Origin: an uncultured Gammaproteobacteria bacterium
GTDB lineage: Bacteria > Pseudomonadota > Gammaproteobacteria > Enterobacterales > Psychrobiaceae
NCBI GenBank assembly: GCA_937139475.1
Contig: CAKZQF010000031.1
Span: 1-64,000, forward strand
Reading direction: 5' to 3'
DNA: 64,000 nt
Shown: piece by piece, positions 63,170 to 64,000 of the stretch
Layout: every line of letters starts with the position of its first letter
How positions within the stretch are numbered: position 1 is the first letter of the stretch
Translations under genes and position numbers: made by a program
The notes under the pieces: model-generated
Seen by the model: only the letters and a program-made list of their open reading frames with translations
Told to the model about the DNA's origin: nothing
The model's database searches: none

Positions 63170-64000
63170 ATGCTTGAGTTAAAAGAGTTTATAACCAATG
63201 CTAATAAGTTATTTACGATACCGGATATCTGTTTATCGCTTAATGAATTAGTTGCTCAAAACCATTGTACTGTTGAAAATATCGCGACAGTAGTCAGTCA
63301 CGACCCTGCACTCTGTATTCGCGTATTAAAGCTAGCTAACAGCGCATTATATGGCCGAAAAGCACAAGTATCTTCAATTGACCAAGCTATTTTAATTATC
63401 GGAACCGATGAATTGTGCAATATTGCCGTGGCTACTGCTGCGGCATTAATTTTTAAAGGCATCGGTGAAAGTAGAATCAACCTCAATGATTACTGGTATC
63501 ACAGCGTTTATACCGCTGTTACAGCACAGCAAATTCATAAGCGGTGTTTTGGTAAAAGGCAAGGCTCCTTATTTGTTGCAGGGTTACTGCATAATATCGG
63601 GCTGCTAGTTGTGTTAGAAAGGTTGCCCTATTTAAGCATTGATTTGTGCCACTACATCGGCACCAATAAACGGCCAGCGAGTTACCAAAGAAACAAGCTG
63701 GGTTTTTATTTTAGCGACGTGTCTGCTGGGTTGCTTGGGTATTGGAACTTGCCTGTCTCTTTAATACATGTGATTGGACATCAACATAAAATAAATAAAG
63801 ACCAAAAGGATAACGAAAGTAGTCTGTCGTTGTATGCTGCAATTAAAATAGCAGACGCTGCATTGTCTAAGCAGCAACCGCTTGAGTTGGAGAATATATT
63901 TAGCCCGCAAGATGCTTCATTGCTAAAACTGGAGCAAGCATCGTTTGAACAAATTATCGAGTTTTCTGAGGCTAATATTCAATCGGTTATCGACATTATA
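63170..64000 (+). CDS. HDOD domain protein (partial, cut by window end)
   Basis: The frame is open from the ATG at 63170 to the last base, 277 codons, with AGGAAGG upstream. It encodes an HDOD domain: SHDPALCIRVLKLANSALYG and the HD-like VAGLLHNIGLLVV are family hallmarks. HDOD proteins are regulators related to HD phosphohydrolases, often tied to c-di-GMP or chemotaxis signalling. Domains beyond the window, such as GGDEF, cannot be excluded. Confidence 0.85.
   Translation, partial: MLELKEFITNANKLFTIPDICLSLNELVAQNHCTVENIATVVSHDPALCIRVLKLANSALYGRKAQVSSIDQAILIIGTDELCNIAVATAAALIFKGIGESRINLNDYWYHSVYTAVTAQQIHKRCFGKRQGSLFVAGLLHNIGLLVVLERLPYLSIDLCHYIGTNKRPASYQRNKLGFYFSDVSAGLLGYWNLPVSLIHVIGHQHKINKDQKDNESSLSLYAAIKIADAALSKQQPLELENIFSPQDASLLKLEQASFEQIIEFSEANIQSVIDII

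Noticed and set aside
1..64000. CRISPR arrays, tRNA and rRNA genes, transposase-bearing insertion sequences
   Set aside because: None could be recognised by reading either strand; repeats seen are not regularly spaced with unique spacers.

Overview
The window looks like chromosomal DNA of a moderately AT-rich marine gammaproteobacterium. Gene orders such as mpl-ubiX-hpt, dksA-gluQ-pcnB-folK-panB-panC, glnK-amtB and cysJ-cysI-cysH, together with DUF2333 and TIGR04219-type genes, many TonB receptors and several c-di-GMP proteins, suggest Alteromonadales, perhaps Colwelliaceae (Thalassotalea/Colwellia-like). The genus is an inference from gene content and protein style, not a database result.

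Region 1 (1-35.2 kb) is mostly core genome. It opens with the 3' end of secA, then an HD-GYP protein, a Tat-exported PhoD-type phosphatase, and glnK-amtB behind an NtrC/sigma-54-like region. Next come mpl-ubiX, hpt, an ABC-2 exporter with a divergent TrmB-like methyltransferase, pepB, sfsA and a diguanylate cyclase. A decayed second copy of sfsA lies beyond the cyclase. The dksA to panC run follows. A lipoprotein and a sterol-desaturase-type enzyme come before an iron-regulated locus of four genes: a TonB receptor, an imelysin, a DUF4856 lipoprotein and a second TonB receptor. That locus has a near-perfect Fur box and two closely similar leader sequences. CheX, Zur and an M19 dipeptidase close the region.

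Region 2 (about 35.26-55.44 kb) is a 20-kb integrative element inserted in the 5' end of dusA. The original dusA start region (promoter, ATG and 14 codons) is stranded at the left edge. At the right edge the element supplies a new dusA start. Two tandem tyrosine recombinases sit just upstream of dusA. Inside are a decayed winged-helix regulator, several small orphan genes separated by attC-like palindromes (an integron-cassette-like cluster without an integron integrase), a large GGDEF-EAL protein, a LysR-controlled quinone/catechol detoxification operon (DoxX, glutathionyl-hydroquinone reductase, extradiol dioxygenase, GlcG), and a large DUF4238 plus SEC-C protein of unknown function. A family of repeated intergenic palindromes is scattered between these genes.

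Region 3 (55.4-64 kb) returns to core genes: dusA, a PspC-like protein, DUF2333, a TIGR04219-type outer-membrane protein, the sulfite/PAPS reduction operon cysJIH, and the start of an HDOD-domain gene cut by the window end.
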